Source: Castellaniella sp. | GTDB lineage: Bacteria; Pseudomonadota; Gammaproteobacteria; Burkholderiales; Burkholderiaceae_B | NCBI GenBank assembly: GCA_019104865.1 | Contig: JAHRWZ010000004.1 | Span: 1-57,622, forward strand | Direction: 5' to 3' | DNA length: 57,622 bases | Part shown: piece after piece, positions 35,230 to 44,581 of the stretch | Numbering within the stretch: the stretch's first letter is position 1 | How the letters are laid out: every line of letters begins with the position of its first letter | The notes under the pieces: model-generated | The model's database searches: none | The model's input: only the letters and a program-made list of their open reading frames with translations | Told to the model about the DNA's origin: nothing | Program-made: the position numbers and the translations under genes

Positions 35230-35250
35230 TACAATAGGGGGTTCATTGTA
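35230..35250. promoter_or_regulatory. Overlapping divergent -10 boxes between yicC and rph
   Basis: CTACAAT and its mirror ATTGTAG (35229-35251) form an inverted repeat. TACAAT on the plus strand (35230-35235) faces rph, and TACAAT on the minus strand (35250-35245) faces yicC. Each -10 lies in the other promoter's initially transcribed region, so both probably cannot fire at once. The -35 hexamers are poor. Confidence 0.5.
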
Positions 35251-35270
35251 GTCCGCCCGGAGTTCCGTTC

Positions 35271-36017
35271 ATGACCCATCCCGCCCGCCCGGCCACCCGT
35301 CCCTCGGGACGCGCCGCCGATGTCCTGCGTCCCGTCCAGCTGTTGACCGGTTATACGCGCCATGCCGAGGGTTCGGTGCTGGCCTGCATGGGCGACACCC
35401 AGGTGCTGTGCACCGCCAGTGTGCTCGAGAAGGTACCGCCCTTCCTGAAGGGCAAGGGACAGGGATGGGTGACTGCCGAATACGGCATGCTGCCTCGGGC
35501 CACCCACACCCGGGGCGAACGCGAAGCCGCCCGAGGCAAGCAAAGCGGCCGCACCCAGGAAATCCAGCGTCTGATCGGCCGCAGCCTGCGCGCCGTCTTC
35601 GACTTGCAGGCCCTGGGCGAGCGAACACTACAGCTGGACTGCGATGTCCTGCAGGCCGATGGCGGCACGCGTTGCGCCAGCGTCACGGGGGCCTGGCTGG
35701 CCGCCGCTCTGGCGGTGCGCGGCCTTGCTGCGCGGGGTCTGTTGGCCGGTAATCCGTTGCGGGGACAGGTGGCTGCCGTCTCGGTGGGCCTGGTCGGTGG
35801 CGTACCCGTGCTAGATCTGGATTATCAGGAAGATTCCGGCTGCGACACGGACATGAACGTGGTCATGACCGGCGAGGGCAATTTTGTCGAAGTTCAGGGA
35901 ACGGGCGAGGGCGGCAGTTTCCGCCGTCAGGAACTCGATGACCTGCTGGATCTGGCCGGCACCGGAATCCGCCAACTGATCCGGGCGCAGGCCCAGGCTC
36001 TTGAGGCCGCGCCATGA
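35271..36017 (+). CDS. rph: Ribonuclease PH
   Basis: Phosphorolytic 3'-5' exoribonuclease that trims tRNA 3' ends. It has 248 residues with RNase PH blocks: [49 protein letters not shown], the basic [19 protein letters not shown], and [15 protein letters not shown] near the end. Its stop overlaps the rdgB ATG at 36014 (ATGA). First gene of an rph-rdgB-hemW operon, a conserved order in betaproteobacteria. Confidence 0.96.
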   Translation: MTHPARPATRPSGRAADVLRPVQLLTGYTRHAEGSVLACMGDTQVLCTASVLEKVPPFLKGKGQGWVTAEYGMLPRATHTRGEREAARGKQSGRTQEIQRLIGRSLRAVFDLQALGERTLQLDCDVLQADGGTRCASVTGAWLAAALAVRGLAARGLLAGNPLRGQVAAVSVGLVGGVPVLDLDYQEDSGCDTDMNVVMTGEGNFVEVQGTGEGGSFRRQELDDLLDLAGTGIRQLIRAQAQALEAAP

Positions 36018-36631
36018 ACCGTGTCGTCCTCGCCTCGAACAATCCCGGCAAACTGAAGGAATTTTCCGCCAGTCTGGCCGCAGCCGGGATCGAGATGGTG
36101 CCGCAGGGCGCGCTCGGCGTACCCGAGGCCGAAGAGCCCTTCGGTACCTTCGTCGAGAATGCTCTGGCCAAGGCTCGTCACGCCAGCCGGCTCACCGGTC
36201 TGCCGGCCCTGGCAGACGATTCCGGCCTGTGTGTCCGTGCCCTGAAGGGCGAACCCGGTGTGCATTCGGCGCGCTATGCCACGCAGGCGGATGGCACCCG
36301 CTCGGACGCGGCGAACAATGCCCGGTTGGTGTCCGAGATGGCCGGGCAGGCGGATCGTCGCGGCTGCTACGTCGCGGTGCTCGTCTACATCCGCAGTGCC
36401 GATGACCCGCGTCCCATCGTGGTCGAGGGCAGCTGGGAAGGCGAGGTCCTGCCCGAACCGCGAGGTGCTAATGGCTTTGGCTATGATCCGTATTTCTATC
36501 TGCCGGACCTGGGCGTGACTGCGGCTGAATTGCCACTGGAACGGAAAAACAGGCTCAGCCACCGCGCGAGTGCCCTGCGTGCGCTGCTGCAGGCCCTGCG
36601 TGACGAATATCAGAATCAGGATGCATCATGA
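36014..36631 (+). CDS. rdgB: dITP/XTP pyrophosphatase
   Basis: Hydrolyses dITP, dXTP and ITP to monophosphates and so keeps deaminated purines out of DNA. It has 205 residues with [10 protein letters not shown] at residues 6-15, [13 protein letters not shown] with the metal-binding Asp pair, GVHSARYA, and [13 protein letters not shown]. Start and stop overlap the neighbours (ATGA on both sides), so the three genes are translationally coupled. Confidence 0.96.
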   Translation: MNRVVLASNNPGKLKEFSASLAAAGIEMVPQGALGVPEAEEPFGTFVENALAKARHASRLTGLPALADDSGLCVRALKGEPGVHSARYATQADGTRSDAANNARLVSEMAGQADRRGCYVAVLVYIRSADDPRPIVVEGSWEGEVLPEPRGANGFGYDPYFYLPDLGVTAAELPLERKNRLSHRASALRALLQALRDEYQNQDAS

Positions 36632-37848
36632 AAAAGCTGGTGCGCGTTCCGCAATCCGATCACCGTGATGATGGCCGCCCGGGTGTTCGGGGGCGGCAGG
36701 GCCTGGCGGCGCTGCCGCCGCTGTCCATTTACGTGCACGTGCCCTGGTGCGTGCATAAATGTCCCTATTGCGATTTCAATTCACACGAGCGCACGGGTGA
36801 ACTCCCCGAAGAGGATTACCTGCGGGCGTTGCAGGCGGATCTGGAACAGGCCTTGCCCGATGTCTGGGGGCGCCCGGTATCGACCGTGTTTTTCGGCGGC
36901 GGCACGCCCAGTCTGCTGTCGGCCGATGCCATCGACCGGATCATCGGTATGTTGCGCGCCATGCTGAACCTGCCGCCCGATGTCGAGATCACCCTCGAGG
37001 CCAACCCGGGGACCGCCGAAGCTGGCCGGTTCCAAGGGTATGCGCAGGCTGGGGTCAATCGCATTTCCCTGGGCATCCAGAGCTTCGACGACGACAAGCT
37101 GAAGCGCCTGGGCCGGATTCACGATGCCGCCCAGGCCCGGGCAGCCATCGGGATGGCCCAGCGCGCCGTGGACCGCGTCAATCTGGACCTGATGTTCGCA
37201 CTGCCGCAACAGACCCTGGCCGAATGCGAACGGGATGTTCGCGAAGCCATCTCGTTTGGCACCGGCCACCTGTCGCTATATCACCTGACGCTCGAACCGA
37301 ACACCGTGTTTGCCAAATACCCGCCCCGGCTGCCGGATGACGAACTGAGCGCCACCATGCAGGACCGGGCGGCCGAACTGGCCGAGTCCGCTGGGTTCGA
37401 GCGCTACGAGGTGTCCGCCTATGCGCGGCCCGGCCAGATCTGCCAGCACAACCTGAACTATTGGCAGTTCGGCGATTACCTGGGAATCGGTCCGGGGGCC
37501 CACTCGAAGATCTCGTTCCAGGACCGGATCACGCGGCAGGCCCGGGCCCGGATGCCCGATGCCTGGATGCGGCTGGTGCTGGAGGGCGAGGGCCGGCACG
37601 TCGTCGAGCGCCGCGAACTGGATCACCAGGACCTGGGTTTCGAATTTATGCTCAACGCGCTACGCTTGAAGCAAGGGGTCGAAGGCGGACTCTTCATCGA
37701 GCGCACTGGGTTGTCTCTGATGTCCGTCTTGCCCGCCATGCGTCGCGCGGTGGATCGTGGACTGCTGGAACCAGGCCTGGAGCGCATCCGGGCCACGGCT
37801 CAAGGCTGGCGTTTCCTGAACGATCTGCAGATGGAATTCCTGGCTTGA
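36628..37848 (+). CDS. hemW: Radical SAM haem chaperone HemW
   Basis: Haem-binding radical SAM protein related to coproporphyrinogen dehydrogenase HemN but acting as a haem chaperone. The 406 residues start [16 protein letters not shown], and the CxxxCxxC cluster site (HVPWCVHKCPYCDF) has Cys41, Cys45 and Cys48. Other blocks are FFGGGTPSLLS, LEANPG, NRISLGIQSF and a C-terminal HemN_C domain. The N-terminus is about 30 residues longer than in E. coli. Last gene of the rph operon; no clear terminator before the glnA control region. Confidence 0.94.
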   Translation: MKKLVRVPQSDHRDDGRPGVRGRQGLAALPPLSIYVHVPWCVHKCPYCDFNSHERTGELPEEDYLRALQADLEQALPDVWGRPVSTVFFGGGTPSLLSADAIDRIIGMLRAMLNLPPDVEITLEANPGTAEAGRFQGYAQAGVNRISLGIQSFDDDKLKRLGRIHDAAQARAAIGMAQRAVDRVNLDLMFALPQQTLAECERDVREAISFGTGHLSLYHLTLEPNTVFAKYPPRLPDDELSATMQDRAAELAESAGFERYEVSAYARPGQICQHNLNYWQFGDYLGIGPGAHSKISFQDRITRQARARMPDAWMRLVLEGEGRHVVERRELDHQDLGFEFMLNALRLKQGVEGGLFIERTGLSLMSVLPAMRRAVDRGLLEPGLERIRATAQGWRFLNDLQMEFLA

Positions 37849-37909
37849 TCGGGTGGATTCCTACGGCGGATTCGCCTGACGGGCGTTTGCGCTGCCTGAC
37901 GTGCTGTGA

Positions 37910-37926
37910 TGCACCATTTTGTAGCG
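37910..37926 (+). promoter_or_regulatory. Weaker NtrC-type site upstream of glnA
   Basis: TGCACCA-TTT-TGTAGCG matches the NtrC consensus TGCACCA-N3-TGGTGCA fully in the left half and 4 of 7 in the right. It is centred 44 bp upstream of the perfect site, about four helical turns, so two NtrC dimers could bind on one DNA face and form the activating oligomer. Confidence 0.55.
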
Positions 37927-37947
37927 ACAATCCGGATCAGCTGCCCT

Positions 37948-37976
37948 ACAATATGCACCACTATGGTGCATATTGT
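37948..37976 (+). promoter_or_regulatory. Perfect NtrC binding site in a 29-bp palindrome
   Basis: TGCACCA-CTA-TGGTGCA (37954-37970) is an exact NtrC consensus site. The symmetry extends to 13-bp perfect arms, ACAATATGCACCA (37948-37960) and TGGTGCATATTGT (37964-37976). Its centre is about 130 bp upstream of the predicted sigma54 start site, a usual enhancer distance for glnA. It implies autoregulation, since ntrC is the third gene of this operon. Confidence 0.88.
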
Positions 37977-38065
37977 GCTTCAAGCGGTCAGCCTCAGTTG
38001 CACCGGACTCCTTCACAGTGCCATGATGCACCCGCCTTACCCTCGAAGCACGCTCGACCGAAAAC

Positions 38066-38081
38066 TGGCACGAGGTTTGCT
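38066..38081 (+). promoter_or_regulatory. Consensus sigma54 (-24/-12) promoter of glnA-ntrBC
   Basis: TGGCACGAGGTTTGCT matches TGGCACG-N4-TTGCW at every defined base. Initiation should be about 12 bp downstream, near 38092, leaving a leader of about 80 nt before glnA. Activation would be by phosphorylated NtrC from the sites at 37910-37976. Between 37849 and 38170 I see no gene, only this control region. Confidence 0.9.
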
Positions 38082-38170
38082 TGTCTTGTCATCGAGGACG
38101 CACGCCGCGTCATCGAGAGCAACGTCTCTGGCTTGATCTTCCTTACACACATTTTGGCGCAGGAGCCTGT

Positions 38171-39583
38171 ATGTCCACCCCCGAAAACGTCGTCCAGATG
38201 ATTGCCGAACGCGAAGTGGCGTTCGTGGATTTCCGCTTTACCGACACCCTGGGTCGGGAACACCATCTGACGGTCCCCGCCAGCCAGGTGGATGAAGACC
38301 GCATGGAGTCCGGTGTGGCGTTCGATGGTTCGTCCCTGCCTGGCTGGAAGGGCATCGAGGCCTCCGACATGATCCTGGTTCCCGATGCGGGCACTGCGCG
38401 TCTGGATCCGTTCCGCGAGGAAACCACGCTGATCCTTACCTGCGACGTGGTCGAGCCTTCCGATCTGAAAGGATACGACCGTGATCCACGCTCGCTGGCG
38501 CGCCGCGCCGAGGCCTACCTGAAATCCAGCGGGCTGGGCGATACCGCCTACTTCGGGCCGGAACCTGAATTCTTCGTCTTCGACGGCATCAGCTGGAAGT
38601 CCGACATGTCCGGCAGCTTCGTGAAGATCCATTCGAACGAAGGCGCCTGGTCCAATGCCGATGACGCCAATGGCACCAACCTGGGCTATCGCCCGGCGAT
38701 CAAGGGCGGCTATGTGCCGGTGCCTCCCGTCGATTCCTTCATGGACATGCGCTCCGAAATGTGCCTGCTGATGGAGCAGATGGGTGTGCCGGTCGAGGTC
38801 CACCACCACGAAGTCGCCAATGCGGGCCAGCTGGAAATCGGCACACGCTTCAGCACCCTGGTGCAGCGCGCCGACTGGACCCAGACCATGAAATACGTGA
38901 TCCGTAACGTGGCGCATGTCTACGGCAAGACGGCCACCTTCATGCCCAAGCCCATCGTTGGCGACAATGGCTCGGGCATGCACGTGCACCAGTCCATCTG
39001 GAAGGAAGGCCAGAACCTGTTCGCCGGCAACGGTTACGCTGGCCTGTCGGAATTCGCGCTGTATTACATCGGCGGCATCATCCACCACGCACGTGCGCTC
39101 AACGCGATCACGAATCCGTCCACCAATTCCTACAAGCGCCTGGTGCCGCACTACGAGGCCCCGGTGAAACTCGCCTACTCGGCGCGCAACCGCTCGGCCT
39201 CGATCCGGATTCCCTACGTCAGCAACCCCAAGGCCCGCCGCGTCGAATCGCGCTTCCCGGATCCTCTGGCCAATCCGTACCTGGCTTTCTCGGCCCTGAT
39301 GATGGCCGGCCTGGATGGCGTGCAGAACAAGATTCACCCGGGCGATCCGGCCGACAAGAATCTGTACGACCTGCCGCCCGAAGAAGACGCGAAGATCCCG
39401 ACCGTATGTTCTTCGCTCGAACAGGCGCTGGAATCTCTGGACCGCGATCGCGAATTCCTGACGCGCGGCGGGGTGTTCAGCAACGACCTGCTGGATGCCT
39501 ACCTGGATCTGAAAGCCAACGAGCTGGATCGTTTGCGCGTCACGCCGCACCCCGTCGAGTTCGACATGTACTACACGCTCTAG
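38171..39583 (+). CDS. glnA: Glutamine synthetase type I
   Basis: ATP-dependent ammonium assimilation into glutamine; dodecamer in the cytoplasm. It has 470 residues from ATG 38171 with AGGAG (38161-38165) upstream. Signatures are [12 protein letters not shown] near residues 50-61, the metal and glutamate blocks [10 protein letters not shown] and [17 protein letters not shown], the ATP block [16 protein letters not shown], and the adenylylation site [10 protein letters not shown] with Tyr399. It is therefore a GlnE-regulated GSI-beta enzyme. First gene of glnA-ntrB-ntrC. Confidence 0.97.
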   Translation: MSTPENVVQMIAEREVAFVDFRFTDTLGREHHLTVPASQVDEDRMESGVAFDGSSLPGWKGIEASDMILVPDAGTARLDPFREETTLILTCDVVEPSDLKGYDRDPRSLARRAEAYLKSSGLGDTAYFGPEPEFFVFDGISWKSDMSGSFVKIHSNEGAWSNADDANGTNLGYRPAIKGGYVPVPPVDSFMDMRSEMCLLMEQMGVPVEVHHHEVANAGQLEIGTRFSTLVQRADWTQTMKYVIRNVAHVYGKTATFMPKPIVGDNGSGMHVHQSIWKEGQNLFAGNGYAGLSEFALYYIGGIIHHARALNAITNPSTNSYKRLVPHYEAPVKLAYSARNRSASIRIPYVSNPKARRVESRFPDPLANPYLAFSALMMAGLDGVQNKIHPGDPADKNLYDLPPEEDAKIPTVCSSLEQALESLDRDREFLTRGGVFSNDLLDAYLDLKANELDRLRVTPHPVEFDMYYTL

Positions 39584-39591
39584 ATCGGGTC

Positions 39592-40545
39592 ATGGACACG
39601 TCCGGCTTCGAGCTGCTGCGAACGGCAGTGTTGCTGCTGGACGAGTCACAGCAGATCCGTCACGTCAACGGGGCGGCCGAGGAGCTCCTCGGCCTGTCCC
39701 GTCGTCAGCTCGTCGGACAGCCCGCTTACCCGTATCTGCAAACCTATGCCAGCGTCCTGAAGACTCCGCTTCAGGGGCCGGAATGGGCCTGGCTGATCGA
39801 GATTCCGGTCCACCAGGCACTGCGGTTCGAAGACCTGCAGCAGGCACGCGCCGGCCAGGCCGCCCAGCGCGAAACCCTGCGCAATCTGGCGCACGAGGTG
39901 CGCAACCCGTTGGCGGGCTTACGGGCAGCCGCACAGTTGCTGGAGATGGAACTGACACGCGATGACTTGCGGGAATTTACCCGGGTCATCATCGACGAGG
40001 CCGATCGTCTGGCGGATCTGGTGGCGCGCCTGGTGTCTCCCCAACGTCAGGGGGTCGAGCCCCAGAAATTCAACATCCACGAGATCTGCGAGCGCGCGCT
40101 GGCGCTGGTTCAGCTGGAGTTCGGCGAACGCATCGAGCTGGTGCGGGACTACGATGCGTCGGTTCCCGACATTCGGGCCGACCGCGACCGGCTGATGCAG
40201 GCCCTGCTGAATGTCGTGCGCAATGGCGCCCAGGCGTTGACGGAATCTACTGAGACCCGATCCCCGGTACTGCGGCTGCGAACCCGCATCGTTCACCAGC
40301 CGGCGCTGCTGCGCGGCCAGCATCGCATGGGCCTGATGATCTCCGTCATGGACAACGGGCCGGGCGTGCCGGACGACTTGCGCGACAAGCTTTTCCATCC
40401 GCTGGTGACGGGGCGCGCGCAGGGAACAGGGCTGGGTCTGAACCTGGCGCAGGAATGCCTGCAGGCGCATGGTGGCCTGCTGGAGTTCGACTCGCAGCCG
40501 GGATACACCGAATTCCGGCTGTTATTACCACTGGATGCGCCATGA
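39592..40545 (+). CDS. ntrB: Nitrogen-regulation sensor kinase NtrB (GlnL), short PAS domain
   Basis: Cytosolic histidine kinase/phosphatase controlled by P-II that phosphorylates NtrC. It has 317 residues from ATG 39592, 8 bp after the glnA stop. A compact PAS-like region (about 5-65, VLLLDESQQIRHVNGAAEELLG) precedes the H-box LRNLAHEVRNPLAGL with His101. The N-box is LLNVVRNGAQAL, the G1 box MDNGPGVP, and the G2 box GTGLGLNLA. E. coli NtrB is about 349 residues with the histidine at 139, so the region before the H-box is nearly 40 residues shorter. The stop overlaps the ntrC ATG. Confidence 0.93.
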   Translation: MDTSGFELLRTAVLLLDESQQIRHVNGAAEELLGLSRRQLVGQPAYPYLQTYASVLKTPLQGPEWAWLIEIPVHQALRFEDLQQARAGQAAQRETLRNLAHEVRNPLAGLRAAAQLLEMELTRDDLREFTRVIIDEADRLADLVARLVSPQRQGVEPQKFNIHEICERALALVQLEFGERIELVRDYDASVPDIRADRDRLMQALLNVVRNGAQALTESTETRSPVLRLRTRIVHQPALLRGQHRMGLMISVMDNGPGVPDDLRDKLFHPLVTGRAQGTGLGLNLAQECLQAHGGLLEFDSQPGYTEFRLLLPLDAP

Positions 40546-42104
40546 AGCCGATCTGGATCCTGGATGACGAGCCTGCCATGCGCTGGGTCCTGGAAAGGGC
40601 GCTGGACAAGGCCGGCTGGCCGGTGCGCTGCTTTGCCGAGAGCGCGGCCTTGCTGGCTGCCGTCGACGGCCTGGATGCGGCCAACGATCTCCAGGCGCCC
40701 GCCGTGCTGGTGTCCGACGTGCGCATGCCGGGTCCTGACGGACTGTCCGTGCTGGCCACGGTCCGCGAACGTTTGCCGCATCTGCCCGTCATCCTGATGA
40801 CGGCCTACACCGATCTGGAAACCACCGTCGCGGCGTTCACGCAGGGGGCCTTCGACTATCTGGCCAAGCCCTTCGACATCCAGACAGCCGTCGATCTGAT
40901 CGTGAGGGCGGCGCAGGCCGGGCCGGCCTCCGATGGGGTGCCGGCGCCGACACCGGTGGATACCAAGCCGTCGGCCGAGGACGTGTCGCGCGCCGGTGCG
41001 CCATCGGTCCTCGAAGGCGGCATGATGCCCTCGCGCTCGCCGGCCATGCAGGAGGTCTTCCGGGCCATCGGCCGGCTTGCGTTGTCCAGCGCGACGGTAC
41101 TGATCACCGGCGAGTCCGGCACCGGCAAGGAACTGGTGGCTCGCGCCTTGCATCAGCACAGCCGCCGGGCGGATGGCCCCTTCGTGGCCGTGAACGCGGC
41201 GGCCATTCCGCGTGATCTGCTGGAGGCCGAACTGTTCGGCCACGAGCGGGGCGCCTTCACCGGGGCCGTGCAGATGCGCAGAGGGCGATTCGAGGAGGCC
41301 GACGGCGGCACCTTGTTTCTGGACGAGATCGGCGACATGCCGGCCGAGCTGCAGACCCGCCTGCTGCGCGTGCTGGCGGAAAACAGCTTTTATCGGGTGG
41401 GTGGCAGCCGCTCTGTCCGGGTGGACGTGCGGATCGTGGCGGCGACCCATCAGCCGCTGGAACAGCGCGTGCAGGCCGGACTCTTTCGCGCCGACCTGTT
41501 CCATCGCCTCAACGTGATCCGCCTGCGCCTGCCTCCCTTGCGGGCCCGACGCGAGGACATCGCGTCGCTCGCCCGCCATTTCCTGATGCGCAGCGCGGCC
41601 GAGCTGGGCGTTCCGATGCGCTCCCTCAGCGCCGAGGCGCTGCGATTCCTGGAGCGCTTCGATTATCCGGGCAACATCCGTCAGCTGGAAAATATCTGTC
41701 AGTGGCTGACGGTGATGACGGCCAGCCCGCTCGTTCGCGCCGGCGATCTGCCTCCGGAGATCCGGGATGCCGCTTCGGACGGCACTGATGAGCCGCCCGC
41801 GGATGCGCGGATGGCGGGCACCGTCCACGCGCAGCCGGCTGCCGGACAGGACACCGGTACACCCGCCGACTGGCGGGACGCGTTGGCCGCCGACGTACGG
41901 CAGCGACTGCGGCGCCGCGAACCGGACGTGATGGAAACCCTACGGCGTGATTTCGAACGGACCTTGCTGGGCATGGCCCTGCGCCATGCAGACGGACAAC
42001 GGGGACGTGCGGCCGCCTGTCTGGGGATCGGCCGCAATACCTTGACTCGAAAATGCCAGGAACTGGGCCTCGAGGGCCCTCAGGATCCGGAACCGAAGTC
42101 CTGA
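40542..42104 (+). CDS. ntrC: Nitrogen-regulation sigma54 activator NtrC (GlnG)
   Basis: Response regulator and AAA+ enhancer-binding protein, 520 residues. The receiver has Asp59 ([13 protein letters not shown]) as phosphorylation site. A linker of about 45 residues (122-165) leads to the AAA+ domain with Walker A GESGTGKE (190-197), the sigma54-contact loop GAFTGA (237-242), Walker [11 protein letters not shown], and an R-finger region. The Fis-type helix-turn-helix is at the C-terminus ([21 protein letters not shown]). The receiver has a few extra residues before the phosphorylation site. It probably autoregulates through the glnA sites. Confidence 0.95.
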   Translation: MKPIWILDDEPAMRWVLERALDKAGWPVRCFAESAALLAAVDGLDAANDLQAPAVLVSDVRMPGPDGLSVLATVRERLPHLPVILMTAYTDLETTVAAFTQGAFDYLAKPFDIQTAVDLIVRAAQAGPASDGVPAPTPVDTKPSAEDVSRAGAPSVLEGGMMPSRSPAMQEVFRAIGRLALSSATVLITGESGTGKELVARALHQHSRRADGPFVAVNAAAIPRDLLEAELFGHERGAFTGAVQMRRGRFEEADGGTLFLDEIGDMPAELQTRLLRVLAENSFYRVGGSRSVRVDVRIVAATHQPLEQRVQAGLFRADLFHRLNVIRLRLPPLRARREDIASLARHFLMRSAAELGVPMRSLSAEALRFLERFDYPGNIRQLENICQWLTVMTASPLVRAGDLPPEIRDAASDGTDEPPADARMAGTVHAQPAAGQDTGTPADWRDALAADVRQRLRRREPDVMETLRRDFERTLLGMALRHADGQRGRAAACLGIGRNTLTRKCQELGLEGPQDPEPKS

Positions 42105-42128
42105 AATCCGGACTACGCAACCGGCTTT

Positions 42129-42908
42129 TCAGGCTGCGGATGGCGCCCCGCGCAGACAGGCCTGCGCGCGTTGGGCGAGCAGAGCCTCACGATGGATGAA
42201 GGCTGCGATTTCGGGTGTGGCGGGGTGATGGTGCATGCCATAAGGGGTATCCCACTGGACGAGCCGGCCGTCCTGCAATACACCGATCTGGTCAGCAACG
42301 GCAAATGCTTCTGCCTGGTTATGCGTCACGACCAGGGCGGTGCGTCCGGTAGCCTTGAGCAGATCGCGCAGCTCGAATGCCAGCCGCTCACGCGCATCGA
42401 TATCCAGGTTGGAAAAGGGTTCGTCCAACAGCAGCAGGGCGGGTTCCGGCGCCAGCGCCCGGGCCAGCGCAACGCGTTGCTGCTGTCCGCCGGACAGCTC
42501 GTGGGGATAGCGGGTTTCCAGACCCGCCATGCCGACCAGGGCCAGCATCTCGCGGACGCGCCGTCTGCGTTCGTCGTGCGGTTGCCTGCGCAGGCCGAAG
42601 CCCACGTTGGTGGCGACGTCCAGGTGCGGAAACAGCGCGTAATCCTGAAACATCATGCCCACCCGCCGATGCTCGGGTTCAATGCTGCCACTGGGGCCCG
42701 ACAGCAGGCGGCCGTGCAGGCGGATCATCCCCTGATCCAGGGGTTCGAAACCTGCGATGGCCCGCAGCACGCTGGTCTTGCCGCAGCCGGACGCGCCCAG
42801 CAGGCAGGCGATCTGACCGGTTTCCAGCGAGAGGTTCAGATTCTTCAGGACCGTGTGCCGCCCGCCGTCGGCGGGGTAGCTCAGGGAAACACAGTTCAAT
42901 TCAAGCAT
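42129..42908 (-). CDS. fbpC: Ferric-iron ABC ATPase FbpC type, no C-terminal regulatory domain
   Basis: ATPase of the periplasmic iron importer, 259 residues. Walker A is GASGCGKTS (38-46), signature LSGGQQQR, Walker B LLLLDEPFSNLDIDAR, and switch VVTHNQAEA. Classical FbpC proteins of about 350 residues carry a C-terminal regulatory domain; this one stops about 20 residues after the HREALLAQRAQ segment and so lacks most of it. It begins 10 bp after the fbpB stop and is convergent with ntrC, with 24 bp between the stops. Confidence 0.85.
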   Translation of the reverse strand: MLELNCVSLSYPADGGRHTVLKNLNLSLETGQIACLLGASGCGKTSVLRAIAGFEPLDQGMIRLHGRLLSGPSGSIEPEHRRVGMMFQDYALFPHLDVATNVGFGLRRQPHDERRRRVREMLALVGMAGLETRYPHELSGGQQQRVALARALAPEPALLLLDEPFSNLDIDARERLAFELRDLLKATGRTALVVTHNQAEAFAVADQIGVLQDGRLVQWDTPYGMHHHPATPEIAAFIHREALLAQRAQACLRGAPSAA

Positions 42909-42918
42909 GTCAATAGCC

Positions 42919-44571
42919 TCAGGATGCCGGGCGGTCGAGCAGACGGGCCAGGATGATCACGGGAATCAGACCGGCCGCGACGATGCCCAGGGCGGCGATG
43001 GCGCCTTCCTCGTAGGTGCCGCGGGCCGCCTCTGCGTACAGCCAGGTCGCCAACGTATCGAAATTCATGGGCCGTAGCAGCAGGGTGGCGGACAGTTCCT
43101 TCATCGCATCCACGAAGACCAGCAGCGCCGAGGCCGCCAGGGCCGGGCGCAGCAACGGCAGGTGGACACGCCGCAGCGTGCCGTGGATGTTCTCGCCCAG
43201 CAGGCGGGCGGCTTGCTCGAATGACGGCGGGATCCGGTCGAGCCCCGCTTCCAGGGTGCCCACCGGGATCGTCAGGAAGCGGATCACGTAGGCCAGTGTC
43301 AGCGCCGCCGGGGTGCCCAGCAGGATCAGCCCGGTGGGGTCCAGACCGCTTGCCTCACGCAGCAGGGACAGGCCACGCTCCATCGCCATCAGAGGGAACA
43401 GCAGGCCGATTGCCAGGACGGTGCCCGGCAGCGCGTAGCCCAGGGTCGCCAGCCGGGGGACCCCCCGTAGCCAGTCGGGGGCGTGGTGCATGATGCGTCG
43501 GCTCCAGACGACGATCAGTCCGATACCCAGGGTGGCGATGGTGGCAACGGCGGATACGGCGAGTGTTTGCCCGCCGGCACGCAACAGGGCGGGCGAGGGC
43601 AACTGGCCGGCGCCCACGCGTTCGAGCGCGAGTGCGAGCAGGTAACCGGCAGGCGCGACAAAGCCGACCGCGATCGGCGCCAGGCCCAGTGCGGTTGCCA
43701 GCCATCCGGCCGGGCCGTGCAGGCGGCGTCGATGAATCGGCGCGCCGCGCCGCCCGCTGGTGTAGCGCAGGCGTCGGCGTCCGTGACGCTCGACGGCGAT
43801 CACGATGGTCACCAGCGCCAGGGTCACCAATGCGATCTGTGCCGCGCCCGCCAGGTCCGAGCGGGTCACCCAGGTGGTATAGACCGCTACGGTCAGCGTC
43901 TGTATGCCCAGGAACTCGGAGGCGCCGATGTCGTTCAGCGTTTCCAGCAGCACCAGGCAAAGACCGACGGCGATGGCTGGCCGGGCCATGGGCAGGGCCA
44001 CGCGCCGGAAGGTGGCCCAGGGGCCGTGGCCGAGCAGGTGGGCGGCCTCGATCAGGTGGGCGGCCTGATTGGCGAACATGCTGCGGGTTGTCAGATAGAC
44101 GTAGGGGTACAGCACGAAGGCCAGCAGCACGATTGCCCCTGGCAGGCTGCGCAAGTCCGGTAGCCGGAATTCCCGGGGACTCGAGTAACCCAGCAGGGCG
44201 CGGACCGTCTCCTGGACCGGACCGATCGGGTGCAGGATGTCGAGATAGGCGTAGGCGACGATGTAGGTGGGGACCGACAGCGGCAACAGCAGACCCCAGG
44301 ACAGGACTGCGCGTCCCGGAAAGTCGTAGGCCGTCACCAGCCAGGCGCCGCCGACGCCCAGAGCCGTGGCCAGCAGACCGACGCCCGCCAGCAGCAGCAG
44401 GGTCTGGCCCACCACACCTGGCAGCACGAACTGCAGCAGGTGGCCCCAATGCGTCCCGGCACCCTGGGTGGCTTGGCCGATGAGCGCCAGAACCGGGGAC
44501 AGCACAGCCAGCGCAGCCGTAGCCATGCCGGCATGCCACGGCCAGGCCCTCGAACGCGGGAATGCCGGCAC
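42919..44571 (-). CDS. fbpB: Ferric-iron ABC permease, two-domain FbpB type
   Basis: Inner-membrane permease of about 550 residues with some 12 helices in two homologous halves. Each half has an EAA-type coupling loop: EAAHLLGHGPWATFRRVALPMARPAI in the first, and EQAARLLGENIHGTLRRVHLPLLRPAL in the second. The frame is open to an ATG at 44640 inside fbpA. The GTG at 44571, 11 bp after the fbpA stop, starts VPAFPRSRAWPWHAGM ahead of the first helix and is preferred; ATG 44526 is the other option. Second gene of fbpABC. Confidence 0.85.
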   Translation of the reverse strand: MPAFPRSRAWPWHAGMATAALAVLSPVLALIGQATQGAGTHWGHLLQFVLPGVVGQTLLLLAGVGLLATALGVGGAWLVTAYDFPGRAVLSWGLLLPLSVPTYIVAYAYLDILHPIGPVQETVRALLGYSSPREFRLPDLRSLPGAIVLLAFVLYPYVYLTTRSMFANQAAHLIEAAHLLGHGPWATFRRVALPMARPAIAVGLCLVLLETLNDIGASEFLGIQTLTVAVYTTWVTRSDLAGAAQIALVTLALVTIVIAVERHGRRRLRYTSGRRGAPIHRRRLHGPAGWLATALGLAPIAVGFVAPAGYLLALALERVGAGQLPSPALLRAGGQTLAVSAVATIATLGIGLIVVWSRRIMHHAPDWLRGVPRLATLGYALPGTVLAIGLLFPLMAMERGLSLLREASGLDPTGLILLGTPAALTLAYVIRFLTIPVGTLEAGLDRIPPSFEQAARLLGENIHGTLRRVHLPLLRPALAASALLVFVDAMKELSATLLLRPMNFDTLATWLYAEAARGTYEEGAIAALGIVAAGLIPVIILARLLDRPAS

Positions 44572-44581
44572 GAGGAAACGC

